Part shown: positions 38,256 to 47,118 of the stretch, piece after piece
Layout: the number at the start of each line of letters is the position of its first letter
How positions within the stretch are numbered: position 1 is the stretch's first letter
Assembly: GCF_013185195.1 (NCBI RefSeq)
Contig: NZ_JAAZWC010000002.1
Span: 248,001-312,000 of the forward strand
Direction: 5' to 3'
DNA from: Saccharibacillus qingshengii
GTDB lineage: Bacteria; Bacillota; Bacilli; Paenibacillales; Paenibacillaceae
DNA length: 64,000 bases
Notes under the pieces: generated by a model
The model's input: the letters and a program-made list of their open reading frames with translations, nothing else
Told to the model about the DNA's origin: nothing
The model's database searches: none
Position numbers and translations under genes: made by a program

Positions 38256-39827
38256 ATGGGAAAAAAGTCCGGGAGATGGACTCAAGGGATCAAATTGTCT
38301 ACAGTCGTCGGATTACTGTCGGCTTTTATCCTGCTGTCATCCGCGATCATGGGATCATTGGTCAATTATCTGAACGGCCGGGACGCTTTGGCGGCGCAGA
38401 CGCTCCGGCTCAATCAATACCATGCGGGCGAATTGGCCCGGATCGGCGGGACGGCGATTCGGAACATGCAGAATTCGCTGCAGGAAACAGCCGATTATGC
38501 GACGGATAATCCTGCGGCACCGGAAATGAACCGCCGAAAACTGGAGTACTTCCGCAAATCGAACGGATTTTTCAATTCATTGATCGTGATTGACGAAAAA
38601 GCCATTTTGACTTATAACACCCCCGACCTGGGCCTGACCGGCCAAAAGATCGATACTCCCCAAATCGTAAAAGCGCTCTCTTTGAAAAAGCCTTATCTGT
38701 CTTCTCCCTATATCGCACCGACCGGACGTTACCTGGTGACGGTCAGCCAGCCTTTGTTTGCCCGGGACGGAAGTTATCACGGCATTCTGGCCGGATCGAT
38801 TTATCTGGAAGAAGAGAATCGGTTGGGCGAAATCCTCGGTACGCAAAGCGAAAAAGAAGACGGTTCCTATTTTTATGTGATCGACAAAGAAGGAGAATAT
38901 GTCTACCATCCCGACGAGCGAAAGATCGGAGAGCTGGTGTCGGATGAAGCCATTCGGGAGCTGTACGCCCAGGGACAAAGCGGGACGGAGCAGATCCATG
39001 CCAAAAACGACAAACTGTATCTGGCCGGCTATGCGTTTATCCCGCAGACCGAGTGGTGCGTCGTGTTCCAAACACCTTACGCCAACGTCGTGGATTTTGC
39101 CAAGCAGGCGACTTTTCAGAGCAGTCTGTATATGCTTCCGGCCGTGATCGTGGTCCTGCTGCTTACTTTGTTCGTATCGCGCAAGCTGTCGATGCCGCTG
39201 CATACGCTGGCCCGGTATATCGAGAGTCTCGCCAATCGCAGAGCGCCGGACGTCGTGCCCGATGTAGGGGATTGGAATTACGAAACGAAAATGCTCAAAA
39301 AAGCGATTCTGCTGGCCGAACAAAAAAGCCGCGAAGCGGAAAACGATCTGCTGCGGGAAGCCAACCACGATCATCTAACCGGATTGTTGAACCGCCGGAC
39401 GCTGGAAAGTTTGACGGAAGAGCGGATTCAGCAGGAAGACAAGTTTTCGGTTGTGTTTCTCGATATCGATCATTTTAAATCGATTAACGATACGTACGGT
39501 CATCAAAAAGGCGACGAAGTCCTGCGAGAGATGGGACGGATTCTGACGGAGCAGGTGGGCGGGGATCACAGCTGTTTCCGCTACGGAGGCGAAGAATTCG
39601 TTCTGCTGCTGTCCGACCTTGGCGAAGAAGAAGCTTTGGAGTTGGCCGAGCATATACGCACGACCGTTGAAAGCTGTCCGATGCCGGTATCCAAGCGGAT
39701 TACGATTTCTTTGGGGGTCGCTTTTCACAAAGGAGAGCCTACGCCGGCCAAACTGTTCCGCAAAGCCGACTTCGCTTTGTACCAAGCCAAGGAGACCGGG
39801 CGCAACCGAAGCGTTCTTGCCGTATAG
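38256..39827 (+). CDS. Membrane-bound diguanylate cyclase with dCache sensor
   Basis: Predicted to make c-di-GMP from GTP. The start is ATG 38256 after GAGGAGAAGG; longer in-frame starts lack a ribosome site. The 523-residue protein has a membrane segment at about 13-35, a dCache sensor and a second membrane segment at about 290-310. A HAMP-like linker then leads to a GGDEF domain with the active GGEEF motif (RYGGEEFVLL) near 447. The RxxD inhibitory site expected a few residues upstream is not visible, so feedback inhibition may be absent. No EAL domain is present. The gene stands alone. Confidence 0.93.
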   Translation: MGKKSGRWTQGIKLSTVVGLLSAFILLSSAIMGSLVNYLNGRDALAAQTLRLNQYHAGELARIGGTAIRNMQNSLQETADYATDNPAAPEMNRRKLEYFRKSNGFFNSLIVIDEKAILTYNTPDLGLTGQKIDTPQIVKALSLKKPYLSSPYIAPTGRYLVTVSQPLFARDGSYHGILAGSIYLEEENRLGEILGTQSEKEDGSYFYVIDKEGEYVYHPDERKIGELVSDEAIRELYAQGQSGTEQIHAKNDKLYLAGYAFIPQTEWCVVFQTPYANVVDFAKQATFQSSLYMLPAVIVVLLLTLFVSRKLSMPLHTLARYIESLANRRAPDVVPDVGDWNYETKMLKKAILLAEQKSREAENDLLREANHDHLTGLLNRRTLESLTEERIQQEDKFSVVFLDIDHFKSINDTYGHQKGDEVLREMGRILTEQVGGDHSCFRYGGEEFVLLLSDLGEEEALELAEHIRTTVESCPMPVSKRITISLGVAFHKGEPTPAKLFRKADFALYQAKETGRNRSVLAV

Positions 39828-39886
39828 CCCAAATGCCAAAAAGCCTGCCGGGGTCCAGCCCCGGACAGGCTTTTTGGCACTTGGGC
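39827..39886. terminator. Bidirectional terminator between the cyclase and serine hydrolase genes
   Basis: A very long stem (AAAAAGCCTGCCGGGG with CCCCGGACAGGCTTTTT, extended by GCCCAAATGCC/GGCACTTGGGC) with T tracts on both strands. It begins in the stop codon of the cyclase gene. Confidence 0.92.
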
Positions 39887-39896
39887 GAAAAACCGG

Positions 39897-41078
39897 TTAA
39901 AGCCCGGCAAACACCAGGTTCCGCAGCTTCCGTGTCACAGGCAGCGTGCCGGCGTCTCTTTTTTGGACCATGAACAGGAAAGTGAGCTTGTCGAGCGGGC
40001 TGTTGGCAAAGTAGGCGCCGAGCCATCCGTCCCATCCGTATTCGCCCTGGCTGCCGAGCAGTCCGGCTTGGCCGGGATCGGTCATGATCCGCATCTGGCT
40101 GCCGTAGCTGTGGCCTGCGAGCGAATGCCAGCCTTTGAAGCTTGCCTGCTGGCGCTCATTCAAGGCTGCCGAAGTCATCTGCCGGACGGTTCTCGGTTTC
40201 AGCAGACGGGCGCTGCCAAGCGAACCTTCGTTCATCAGCATAGTGGTGAATTTGGCGGCATCGTCGATCGTGGAGCACAGTCCGGCTCCGCCCGATTCGA
40301 AAGCCGGTTCCCGGTTCATCCGGTGAATAATGCCGAGGTGATCGTCTTCGTACGGTTTCAAGCCTCCTTTTCCATCCTGCTGAACCGTTTTCGCCAGACG
40401 TTTGCGTTTGCCCTCGGGCAGCCAGAATCCCGTGTCCGCCATGCCCAGCGGCTCGAAGATTTCCCGGCGCAAAAATTCCCCGAACCGTATGCCGCTTGCG
40501 ACTTCGACGACCGCTCCCAGGATATCCGCGGATGTGCCGTACATCCAGTTCGAACCCGGCTCGAACGCAAGCGGGCCTTGTCCCACCCGGTCGGCGAATT
40601 CCAGCGTGTCCATAGGTTGGTCGCCGTGCAGCCGGCTGCCGAGTTCCCGGAATAAAGCTTCCGCATGGCGGCCCGCTGCGTCTTCTCCTCCGTAGACCAG
40701 CCCCGAGGTCATGTTCAGCAGATCGCGCAGATCAGGTTCGCGTACCGTCGCTGCGAGCTGCCCGTTTTGTTCGACCCTCGGATTTCGGAAACCCGGGATG
40801 TACCGGCTTACCGGGTCGAACAGATCGATTTCTCCGCGCTCCATCAGTATCATGACTGCGGCTGCCGTAATCGGTTTGGTCATCGAATACAGCCGGAAGA
40901 TCGTATCTCGCGTCATCGGACGTCCCGATTCAAGATCGGCCAACCCGTCTTCCTGGTAAAAAAGTTCTTGGCCGTGCTGCAGAACCATCAGGTTCGCGCC
41001 GGCGATTTCATGGCGTTCGATACTGCTTCTGAGCGTTTTTTTCAAACTTTCGATCGTGTCGGATGGCAGCATGTTCAT
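39897..41078 (-). CDS. Beta-lactamase-family serine hydrolase (class C/EstB-like)
   Basis: A 393-residue cytoplasmic-looking serine hydrolase of the beta-lactamase/DD-peptidase/esterase superfamily. The SxxK nucleophile motif is SMTK near residue 64 (RLYSMTKPITAAAV). A WMYGTSADILG segment near 167 probably gives the Tyr of the second motif, and the C-terminal region contains a HSYGSQ-type loop. No signal peptide is evident, which fits an esterase or peptidase rather than a secreted beta-lactamase; the substrate is unknown. ATG 41078 follows AAGGAGA. An AraC regulator gene lies 50 bases upstream on the same strand and may be co-transcribed. Confidence 0.85.
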   Translation of the reverse strand: MNMLPSDTIESLKKTLRSSIERHEIAGANLMVLQHGQELFYQEDGLADLESGRPMTRDTIFRLYSMTKPITAAAVMILMERGEIDLFDPVSRYIPGFRNPRVEQNGQLAATVREPDLRDLLNMTSGLVYGGEDAAGRHAEALFRELGSRLHGDQPMDTLEFADRVGQGPLAFEPGSNWMYGTSADILGAVVEVASGIRFGEFLRREIFEPLGMADTGFWLPEGKRKRLAKTVQQDGKGGLKPYEDDHLGIIHRMNREPAFESGGAGLCSTIDDAAKFTTMLMNEGSLGSARLLKPRTVRQMTSAALNERQQASFKGWHSLAGHSYGSQMRIMTDPGQAGLLGSQGEYGWDGWLGAYFANSPLDKLTFLFMVQKRDAGTLPVTRKLRNLVFAGL

Positions 41079-41128
41079 AAGTCTCCTTCTTCGTATGTAG
41101 GTCATTCCCCAGGAAATAATAAGCCTAT

Positions 41129-41959
41129 TTACAACGATTGTACAGGGAGATCATGGGAGCGGGCCGGCTCGGGGCTTGTACAGCTTTTGCGGTATTGGCT
41201 TGGCGTTTTGCCGGTGAACTTTTTGAACTGCCGCATGAAGTGCGTATCGTTCTCGTAGCCGCACATGAGCGATACGGAAGCGATCGGCTGCGAGCCGTTT
41301 TCCAGCAGATATTTGGCGAATTCCAGACGGCTGCCGATCATGTCGAGAGAAATGGGGCAGCCGAACAGTTCTTTGTAGACATGCTGAAAATGGGAACGGC
41401 TGAGACTGACTTCCGCCGCCAACCCGTCGATCGTATACCGCTGCTGCGGCGTGCTGTAGATCCGGCTGCGAATCTCCGACAGTTGGACAAAATAGCGGGC
41501 CATCTGCTCCGAACCGGGACGCAGGCGGCGCAAATTGCCGAGTTTCAGCAGAAAACCGTTCAGGTCGGAAGCGATAATCCGCTCTTGAAGCGGACCGCCG
41601 AGCCAGGTGCTGCGCTGAAGTTCCATCACAAGTCTCGACAGCGAGCCGGAATGGATCGCGGGAACCGGCTTGTCCAGAGGCAGTTCCAACTCCCGCAGCA
41701 GCGAATCGGCTTCCTCGCCCGCGAAATGCAGCCAGTCGTTGACAAAGGAACGGTCGGCGCTGCGGTATCGATAAGGCGTATCCGGCCGGAAAATCATCCA
41801 CGTATCCGGAGACACGGTCGACGTCCTGCCGTTTACGGTGACATGCGCATGGCTTTTGAACAAAACGAATACATAACAGCCCGAGCCGTTCGGACGATCG
41901 ATAAGCAGACCTTCGGGATGGGTGGAATGGTAACCGCACTTTGCCAGTTTGAGCATCAT
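41129..41959 (-). CDS. AraC-family transcriptional regulator of the uronide locus
   Basis: A 276-residue regulator with an N-terminal cupin-type ligand domain (about residues 1-150) and a C-terminal pair of helix-turn-helix motifs at about 170-270 (YTIDGLAAEVSLSRSHFQHV and PIASVSLMCGYENDTHFMRQ). I take ATG 41959, which has GAGAGG upstream; a longer TTG start lacks a ribosome site. It is divergent from the GH88 gene across about 150 bases, so it most likely controls that operon in response to a sugar product. Confidence 0.92.
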   Translation of the reverse strand: MMLKLAKCGYHSTHPEGLLIDRPNGSGCYVFVLFKSHAHVTVNGRTSTVSPDTWMIFRPDTPYRYRSADRSFVNDWLHFAGEEADSLLRELELPLDKPVPAIHSGSLSRLVMELQRSTWLGGPLQERIIASDLNGFLLKLGNLRRLRPGSEQMARYFVQLSEIRSRIYSTPQQRYTIDGLAAEVSLSRSHFQHVYKELFGCPISLDMIGSRLEFAKYLLENGSQPIASVSLMCGYENDTHFMRQFKKFTGKTPSQYRKSCTSPEPARSHDLPVQSL

Positions 41960-41997
41960 CGACGCCTCTCTTTCGCACAATCGATCAGTTTTTGCTC

Positions 41998-42027
41998 ATT
42001 ATAGACTATCGCTTTGCCGCCCTGCAA
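41998..42027 (-). promoter_or_regulatory. Promoter of the AraC regulator gene
   Basis: On the minus strand TTGCAG (42027-42022) and TATAAT (42003-41998) are 18 bases apart. The opposing promoter for GH88 is not clear. Confidence 0.7.
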
Positions 42028-42109
42028 AATTTTATAGTAAAAGAGAACAAGGGACGTGCCGCCGAGCGGCGAACTCCCCCAAACTTTTGACGAAGGAGTG
42101 AATGAAAGC

Positions 42110-43267
42110 GTGATGACAAAGGCACAGACAAAGATCGAAATCGGCGGAAGCCGGGAATGGCTGGACTCGACACTCGATAAATTAAAGCTGAAAATGTCGG
42201 CGGAATGTGCGCGCATCGGCGGCAGTATTCCATATATTCCGGTGAACGGACGCTACGCGGACTGGGGAAAACGGGATATCTACTGGTGGACTAACGGGTT
42301 CTGGCCGGGGATGCTGTGGCAGATGCACCAGGCGACCGGGGAGATCGCTTACCGCGATACGGCGGAGCAGGTGGAAGAGCGGCTCGACGAGGCGCTGCAC
42401 GGTTTCGACGGTCTGCATCACGACGTGGGCTTTATGTGGCTGCATACCGCAGTTGCCAATTACCGGCTGACCGGAAATGTCCGTTCACGGACGAGAGGGC
42501 TGCATGCCGCCAATATTCTCGCGGGCCGGTACAATCCGGCGGGGCAGTTTCTGCGGGCGTGGAACGATGAGGGGAGTCATAACCGAGCAGGCTGGATGAT
42601 TGTGGACTGTCTGATGAACGTGCCGCTGCTGTATTGGGCGAGCGACGAGACACAGGATCCGAGATACCGGGATATTGCGATCCGGCATGTCGATACGGTG
42701 CTGCGGACGACGCTGCGGGCGGACGGTTCTTCGAATCATATCGTGATCCTCGATCCGAACGACGGAACGGTGTTGGACAAGCCGGGCGGCCAGGGCTTTG
42801 CCGAAGGTTCCTCTTGGAGCCGGGGGCAGGCCTGGGCGCTGTACGGCATGGCGTTGAGCCACAGGCACACGCAGAAGGCCGGATACCTCGATGCCGCCAA
42901 GCGGATTGCCCATTATTTTATCGCCAATGCCGCCCTGACGGAGTATCTGCCGCTGGCCGATTTCCGCGCGCCGGAGGAGCCGGTCGTCTACGATACGACA
43001 GCGGCGGCCTGCGCGGCCTGCGGCCTGCTGGAAATTGCCGAAGCGGTAGAAGAACACGAGCGCAGATTGTACGTAGAGGCGGCGATCCGTATGCTGCGGG
43101 CGGCCGAGCAGAGGTTCGCGAATTGGGCACCGGATGAAGACGGCATTCTCGGAGGAGGCACGGTTGCGTACTTCAGCGAAGAACGCGAAGTTCCGATTAT
43201 TTACGGCGACTACTTCTTCATCGAGGGGGTCCTGCGGCTGTCGGGACAGAGTGCGCATCTATGGTGA
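42110..43267 (+). CDS. GH88-family unsaturated glucuronyl hydrolase
   Basis: A 385-residue (alpha/alpha)6-barrel enzyme. The family adds water to the 4,5-double bond of unsaturated uronides left by polysaccharide lyases. Evidence includes DIYWWTNGFWPGMLWQ near residue 47, DVGFMWLHTAVANY near 106, the HNRAGWMIVDCLMNVPLLYW segment near 165, and GSSWSRGQAWALYG near 235. These carry the usual catalytic Asp and Trp residues. No signal peptide is seen, so imported oligosaccharides are the likely substrate. The start is GTG 42110 or ATG 42113, both downstream of GAAGGAG. It overlaps the DUF2264 gene. Confidence 0.9.
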   Translation: MMTKAQTKIEIGGSREWLDSTLDKLKLKMSAECARIGGSIPYIPVNGRYADWGKRDIYWWTNGFWPGMLWQMHQATGEIAYRDTAEQVEERLDEALHGFDGLHHDVGFMWLHTAVANYRLTGNVRSRTRGLHAANILAGRYNPAGQFLRAWNDEGSHNRAGWMIVDCLMNVPLLYWASDETQDPRYRDIAIRHVDTVLRTTLRADGSSNHIVILDPNDGTVLDKPGGQGFAEGSSWSRGQAWALYGMALSHRHTQKAGYLDAAKRIAHYFIANAALTEYLPLADFRAPEEPVVYDTTAAACAACGLLEIAEAVEEHERRLYVEAAIRMLRAAEQRFANWAPDEDGILGGGTVAYFSEEREVPIIYGDYFFIEGVLRLSGQSAHLW

Positions 43268-44409
43268 ACCCGGAGGGGACGCGGCAGGTTTGGCTGGATA
43301 CGCTGCTTGCGATCGGCGATCCCGTACTGAACGCGTTGGACCGGGGCGAGCTGCACAAGCGTCTGCCGACGCAGTTCCATCCCGAACGCGCCCGCTATGC
43401 GTGCCTGGAGGCGTTCGGAAGGCTGATCAGCGGTATGGCGCCTTGGCTGGAGCTTGAGGGCCTGGAAAGCGAGGAGGAGCGCCTCCGGGCGCGTTATAAC
43501 GACTTGGTGTTAAAAGGCATCGATTCCGCGACCGATCCGGATTCGCCCGACTATATGAACTTCTCGGACGAAGGCCAGCCGCTGGTCGATGCCGCTTTTC
43601 TCGCCCATGCGCTCATACGGGCGCCGCTTGCGCTCGCAGGCCGGCTGCCGGCTGAAGTGAAAAAGCGGCTGATCCGGGAACTGCGCCGAACGCGCCGAAC
43701 CGTTCCGCCCAAGACGAATTGGCTGCTGTTCAGCGCGATGGTGGAAGCGGCTCTGCATCTGCTTGGAGACGAGGATTACGACCGGATGCGGATCGATCTG
43801 GCTTTGCATCTGCATATGGACTGGTACAAAGGGGACGGCATGTACGGAGACGGACCCGACTTTCATTGGGATTATTACAACAGTTTCGTGATCCAGCCTA
43901 TGCTGGTCGATCTGGCTGCAGCAGTCCGGGACACTTCGCCGGACTATGCCCGAATGGAAGAGCTGATCCTAGCTAGAGCCGCGCGTTATGCGTCGGTGCT
44001 GGAGCGGATGATCGCACCCGACGGCACCTATCCGTATATCGGGCGTTCGATCGTGTACCGGTTCGGCGCGTTCCAGCATTTGGCGCAGGCTTCCCTCCAG
44101 CATTTTTTGGAAGAAAAGATTTCTCCGGCTCAAGTGCGCTGCGCGCTGACCGCGGTTATTCGGCGTATGATGGATACTCCAGGTACGCTGGATCGGGACG
44201 GATGGCTTGCGCCGGGGCTGTACGGGTATCAGCCGGAACTGACGGAAGGATACATCAGCGTAGGCAGTTTGTATCTGTGTTCGACTGTATTTCTGCCGCT
44301 TGGACTTGCCCCGCAGGATCCTTTTTGGTCGGCTGCGGATACGAAATGGACATCGGCGAAGATCGCGGCGGGAGAGCAGATAGACGCAGACGGAGCTTTA
44401 TATCGTTGA
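43261..44409 (+). CDS. DUF2264 domain protein
   Basis: A 382-residue protein matching DUF2264, a family of predicted toroid enzymes common in polysaccharide-use loci. Distinctive segments are DGPDFHWDYYNSFVIQPML near 199 and GRSIVYRFGAFQHLAQ near 264. Its ATG overlaps the GH88 stop, so the two are translated together and probably act on the same substrate. Biochemical function is not established to my knowledge; a lyase or hydrolase of the uronide backbone is inference. No signal peptide is visible. Confidence 0.85.
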   Translation: MVNPEGTRQVWLDTLLAIGDPVLNALDRGELHKRLPTQFHPERARYACLEAFGRLISGMAPWLELEGLESEEERLRARYNDLVLKGIDSATDPDSPDYMNFSDEGQPLVDAAFLAHALIRAPLALAGRLPAEVKKRLIRELRRTRRTVPPKTNWLLFSAMVEAALHLLGDEDYDRMRIDLALHLHMDWYKGDGMYGDGPDFHWDYYNSFVIQPMLVDLAAAVRDTSPDYARMEELILARAARYASVLERMIAPDGTYPYIGRSIVYRFGAFQHLAQASLQHFLEEKISPAQVRCALTAVIRRMMDTPGTLDRDGWLAPGLYGYQPELTEGYISVGSLYLCSTVFLPLGLAPQDPFWSAADTKWTSAKIAAGEQIDADGALYR

Positions 44410-44509
44410 CACAAGCCGAAGCCCCAGGAAAGAATACGCCCAGCCTGTCCGTTTTCGGGGGGCTTTTTGCAGGCCATCCTATCTTTTTCAAAAAAGAAGA
44501 TCTCTTCGG

Positions 44510-44538
44510 TTGACATTATCTTTAATTCAAGATATGAT
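44510..44538 (+). promoter_or_regulatory. Promoter with MhqR-like operator
   Basis: TTGACA (44510-44515) and TATGAT (44533-44538) are 17 bases apart. Between them lies the inverted repeat TATCTT-TAATTC-AAGATA at 44517-44534, close to the MhqR box known from Bacillus quinone-response genes. A weaker reversed copy of ATCTTTAATT follows near 44560. Confidence 0.8.
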
Positions 44539-44600
44539 AAGCCTATCAAAAACATTTCAAATTAAAGATTCTTAATATAAAACATTCGGAGGGATTACTC

Positions 44601-45551
44601 ATGAACAAACAAACGGCAGGTATCCACCATATTACGGCGATTGTCGGTCATCCGCAGGAAAACGTAGACTTTTACGCAGGGGTATTGGGACTTCGCCTGG
44701 TGAAGCAGACAGTCAACTTCGACGATCCGGAAACATACCACTTCTACTTCGGAAACGAAGGCGGCAAGCCGGGCACGATCATGACGTTCTTCCCTTGGGC
44801 CAATGCTTATCCAGGTAAAGTGGGAGCGGGTCAGGTCGGCATCACTTCGTTTGTCATCCCGGTCGGCTCGATCGGCTTCTGGCAGGAACGCCTGGAACGA
44901 TTCAACGTTGCCGTCACGGAGCTGAGCCGTTTCGGTGAACGCTACCTTGAATTCGACGACCCGCACGGCCTGCATCTGGAGCTGGTCGAACGCGAAGAAG
45001 GCGAAACCAACGAATGGACATTCGGCGAAGTCACGCCGGCGATGGCGATCAAAGGTTTCGGAGGAGCGACGCTGCTGTCGGCCCAGCCGGAACGGACAGC
45101 GGAACTGCTGGAAAAAGTGATGGGTCTTGCCTATATGGGCACCGACGGAGATTTGGCACGCTACCGCTCGTCGGCGGATATCGGCAACCAGATCGATTTG
45201 AAAATGACTCCGGTTGCGCGGGGAAGCATGGGCGTCGGCACGGTGCATCATATCGCGTGGAGAGCCCAAGACGATGCCGATCAGCTGGAATGGCAGGACC
45301 ATGTTGCAGACAGCGGATACGGCGTAACGCCGGTACAGGACCGGAATTACTTCAACGCCGTTTACTTCCGGGAACACGGCGAGATTCTGTTCGAGATCGC
45401 AACCGATCCTCCGGGCTTTGCACACGACGAAACGCCGGAGACGATGGGAACGCATCTGATGCTGCCCGCCCAATATGAAGCGCACCGTGCGCAGCTGGAG
45501 CAGACGCTGATTCCGTTTGAAGTGCGAAGCGTAGAAGGTACGAAAAAGTAA
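44601..45551 (+). CDS. Ring-cleaving dioxygenase of the VOC family (MhqA/MhqO-like)
   Basis: A 316-residue protein of two glyoxalase/VOC repeats (about 1-150 and 155-310) with metal-binding His/Glu candidates in GIHHITAIVGHP, VGTVHHIAWRAQ and GEILFEIATDPPG. It resembles the MhqA/MhqE/MhqO group, induced in Bacillus by hydroquinones and catechols and thought to open aromatic rings. An MhqR-type operator in its promoter supports that role. ATG 44601 follows GGAGGG. It is monocistronic. Confidence 0.9.
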   Translation: MNKQTAGIHHITAIVGHPQENVDFYAGVLGLRLVKQTVNFDDPETYHFYFGNEGGKPGTIMTFFPWANAYPGKVGAGQVGITSFVIPVGSIGFWQERLERFNVAVTELSRFGERYLEFDDPHGLHLELVEREEGETNEWTFGEVTPAMAIKGFGGATLLSAQPERTAELLEKVMGLAYMGTDGDLARYRSSADIGNQIDLKMTPVARGSMGVGTVHHIAWRAQDDADQLEWQDHVADSGYGVTPVQDRNYFNAVYFREHGEILFEIATDPPGFAHDETPETMGTHLMLPAQYEAHRAQLEQTLIPFEVRSVEGTKK

Positions 45552-45553
45552 AA

Positions 45554-45606
45554 AAAGCATCAAGAACCCCGTATCCGCTTGGATAAACGGGGTTCTTGAT
45601 GCGTTC
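45554..45606. terminator. Bidirectional terminator between the dioxygenase and a small minus-strand gene
   Basis: AAGCATCAAGAACCCCGT and ACGGGGTTCTTGATGCGTT form a long stem. The T tract is strong on the minus strand and weak on the plus strand. Confidence 0.85.
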
Positions 45607-45638
45607 TCAACGAGGGAAGGTTCCACTTACTCGAGGCG

Positions 45639-45788
45639 TTAATCGAACAGTTTGAAGATCAGCCGCAGCAGACCAAAGATCAAACGCGGCACATAGACCA
45701 ATACTTCGATTAGAACTTCGAGAATATCCCAGATTCCTCCGGAATCCCGTTCGCGTCTGCCGCGGCTTCTTCGTCTCCATCTGGCCAC
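45639..45788 (-). CDS. Small Arg-rich amphipathic protein, 49 residues
   Basis: A gene below common size cut-offs. GTG 45788 follows a very good AAAGGAGG site by seven bases. The product begins MARWRRRSRGRRERDSGG, then runs as a hydrophobic helix-like stretch (IWDILEVLIEVLVYVPRLIF...) and ends KLFD. A terminator lies just downstream. The pattern of a basic head and hydrophobic tail suggests membrane association; I do not recognise a family. A longer open frame in another register covers the same bases but lacks a ribosome site. Confidence 0.72.
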   Translation of the reverse strand: MARWRRRSRGRRERDSGGIWDILEVLIEVLVYVPRLIFGLLRLIFKLFD

Positions 45789-46094
45789 TTGGGTTCCTCC
45801 TTTGTCTGTTGAATGCAGGACAAACTGATATCCGATACGCAGCAGAAGAACCGGGGTTTCGCCATCTAAATAGAAGACGAATATTTGTGCCAGCCAAATA
45901 AGAGAGAAAACATAACATTTAACTTATTTTTTTACCCGTTTTTTGCCGGACGAAACACTTTCAGGGGTTGGAAGTTTGCTTTTTGTGACATCGAATGGTA
46001 AAATTAAGATATTGTAAAAGGGGTACATCTTGATAGCCGCGCTTTTCCATCAGTTCGGACTGTCCGTTTGTGGGTCCTTATGAAGGAGACTCAT

Positions 46095-46322
46095 ATGGAA
46101 TTAGAAGAACAGAACGTAATGAAGGCTCAGGATGATCTTCAGCGTATCTTTACGAATGGCTACTTTGTCGTGATTCGCGTTCGCAGTTCGGAAGAACTGT
46201 TTGTTGGACAGATCATGGAACTGGACCTTGATGGCGGGACGTTGACGATCGGAAGATGGGGCGAACTCAAAGGACTCGAAATCGAAGACATTTTGAGTAT
46301 GGAAGTTCCGGGCCACGAATAA
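46095..46322 (+). CDS. Small conserved-type protein of unknown function, 75 residues
   Basis: ATG 46095 follows GAAGGAG; an in-frame ATG 27 bases upstream lacks a ribosome site. The acidic product has an N-terminal helix and a beta-rich core (YFVVIRVRSSEELFVGQI, then GTLTIGRWGELKGLEIEDI), similar in pattern to small SH3-like or Sm-like barrels. I do not recognise a named family. It is flanked by its own terminator at 46364-46394. The region upstream (45960-46060) is AT-rich and probably holds its promoter. Confidence 0.75.
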   Translation: MELEEQNVMKAQDDLQRIFTNGYFVVIRVRSSEELFVGQIMELDLDGGTLTIGRWGELKGLEIEDILSMEVPGHE

Positions 46323-46363
46323 ATAGACTCAGAGCATACTGCCGATCCTATACAGATAGAACG

Positions 46364-46394
46364 GAAGCTTCATCTTCGGATGAAGCTTTTTTTG
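46364..46394 (+). terminator. Terminator of the 75-residue gene
   Basis: AAGCTTCATC and GATGAAGCTT with a TTCG loop, then seven T. Confidence 0.93.
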
Positions 46395-46402
46395 TTCGCA
46401 TA

Positions 46403-46427
46403 CAAAAAGACCCCGCGGGAGCGGGGC
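46403..46427 (-). terminator. Terminator of azoR
   Basis: On the minus strand CCCCGC/GCGGGG with a four-base loop is followed by TCTTTTTG. Confidence 0.85.
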
Positions 46428-46444
46428 CTTCGGTCAACGGTGTC

Positions 46445-47071
46445 TTAGAATTTTGCAGCCAGTTCAGCCGCTTGTTTCACGCCTTCTTCGATGATCGAAG
46501 CCGCGCGGTCCGGGAATTGGTTGTGTCCTTCGAGAACGACCACTTCCGGATTTTGGATGCCCCAGAAGCCGAGGGTGTTTTTCACGTAGTTGAGGGACAT
46601 TTCCATGCCGCTCATCGGTTCTACGGAGTAAACGCCGCCGCGTGCTTGCAGCAGAGCGACTTTCTTGTCGGTTACGAGACCTACCGGACCTTCAGCAGTA
46701 TATTTGAATGTCTTGCCCGCTTGGTTGAGGTAGAACAGGTAAGTCAGCAGTTGAGCCGGAATCGTGAAGTTCCAGAGCGGGAAAGCGAACATGACTTTGT
46801 CGGCGCCCAGGAATTGATCCAGGTACGTGTTGGCCAGACCGGCCAGACGTTGTTCTTCCGGAGTCGCTTCCATGCCTTGAGCCGCTTTGAACAGTCCGCT
46901 CATCATGTCGTTATCGTAGTAAGGAAGATCCGCTTCGAACAGGTTCAATTCGGTAACGAGGTCGTCCGGGTGAGCGGCTTTGTAGCTTTGTACGAAGCTT
47001 TCGTACAGCTTGACGGTTGCCGATTGATCGGCCGGACGGTTGTTGGCTTTAATGAAAAGAACGTGGGACAT
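46445..47071 (-). CDS. azoR: FMN-dependent NADH-azoreductase
   Basis: A 208-residue flavodoxin-like reductase that uses NAD(P)H to reduce azo dyes and, more likely in the cell, quinones. Typical segments are VLFIKANNRPADQSATVKLYESF at the N-terminus, FAFPLWNFTIPAQLLTYL near 95 for FMN/substrate contact, and LQARGGVYS near 142. ATG 47071 follows AGGAGG. Together with the nearby ring-cleaving dioxygenase it forms a quinone-stress neighbourhood, as in Bacillus MhqR and YodB regulons, although no clear MhqR box was seen at this promoter. Confidence 0.94.
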   Translation of the reverse strand: MSHVLFIKANNRPADQSATVKLYESFVQSYKAAHPDDLVTELNLFEADLPYYDNDMMSGLFKAAQGMEATPEEQRLAGLANTYLDQFLGADKVMFAFPLWNFTIPAQLLTYLFYLNQAGKTFKYTAEGPVGLVTDKKVALLQARGGVYSVEPMSGMEMSLNYVKNTLGFWGIQNPEVVVLEGHNQFPDRAASIIEEGVKQAAELAAKF

Positions 47072-47118
47072 GGATGGTTTCCTCCTGAAATATCTTTTGT
47101 AGTTTAACTTTCTTATTT

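Noticed and set aside
45607-45918. A 103-residue minus-strand frame over the 49-residue gene
   Set aside because: It has no ribosome site and its product is low-complexity; the shorter gene in another frame has a strong site.
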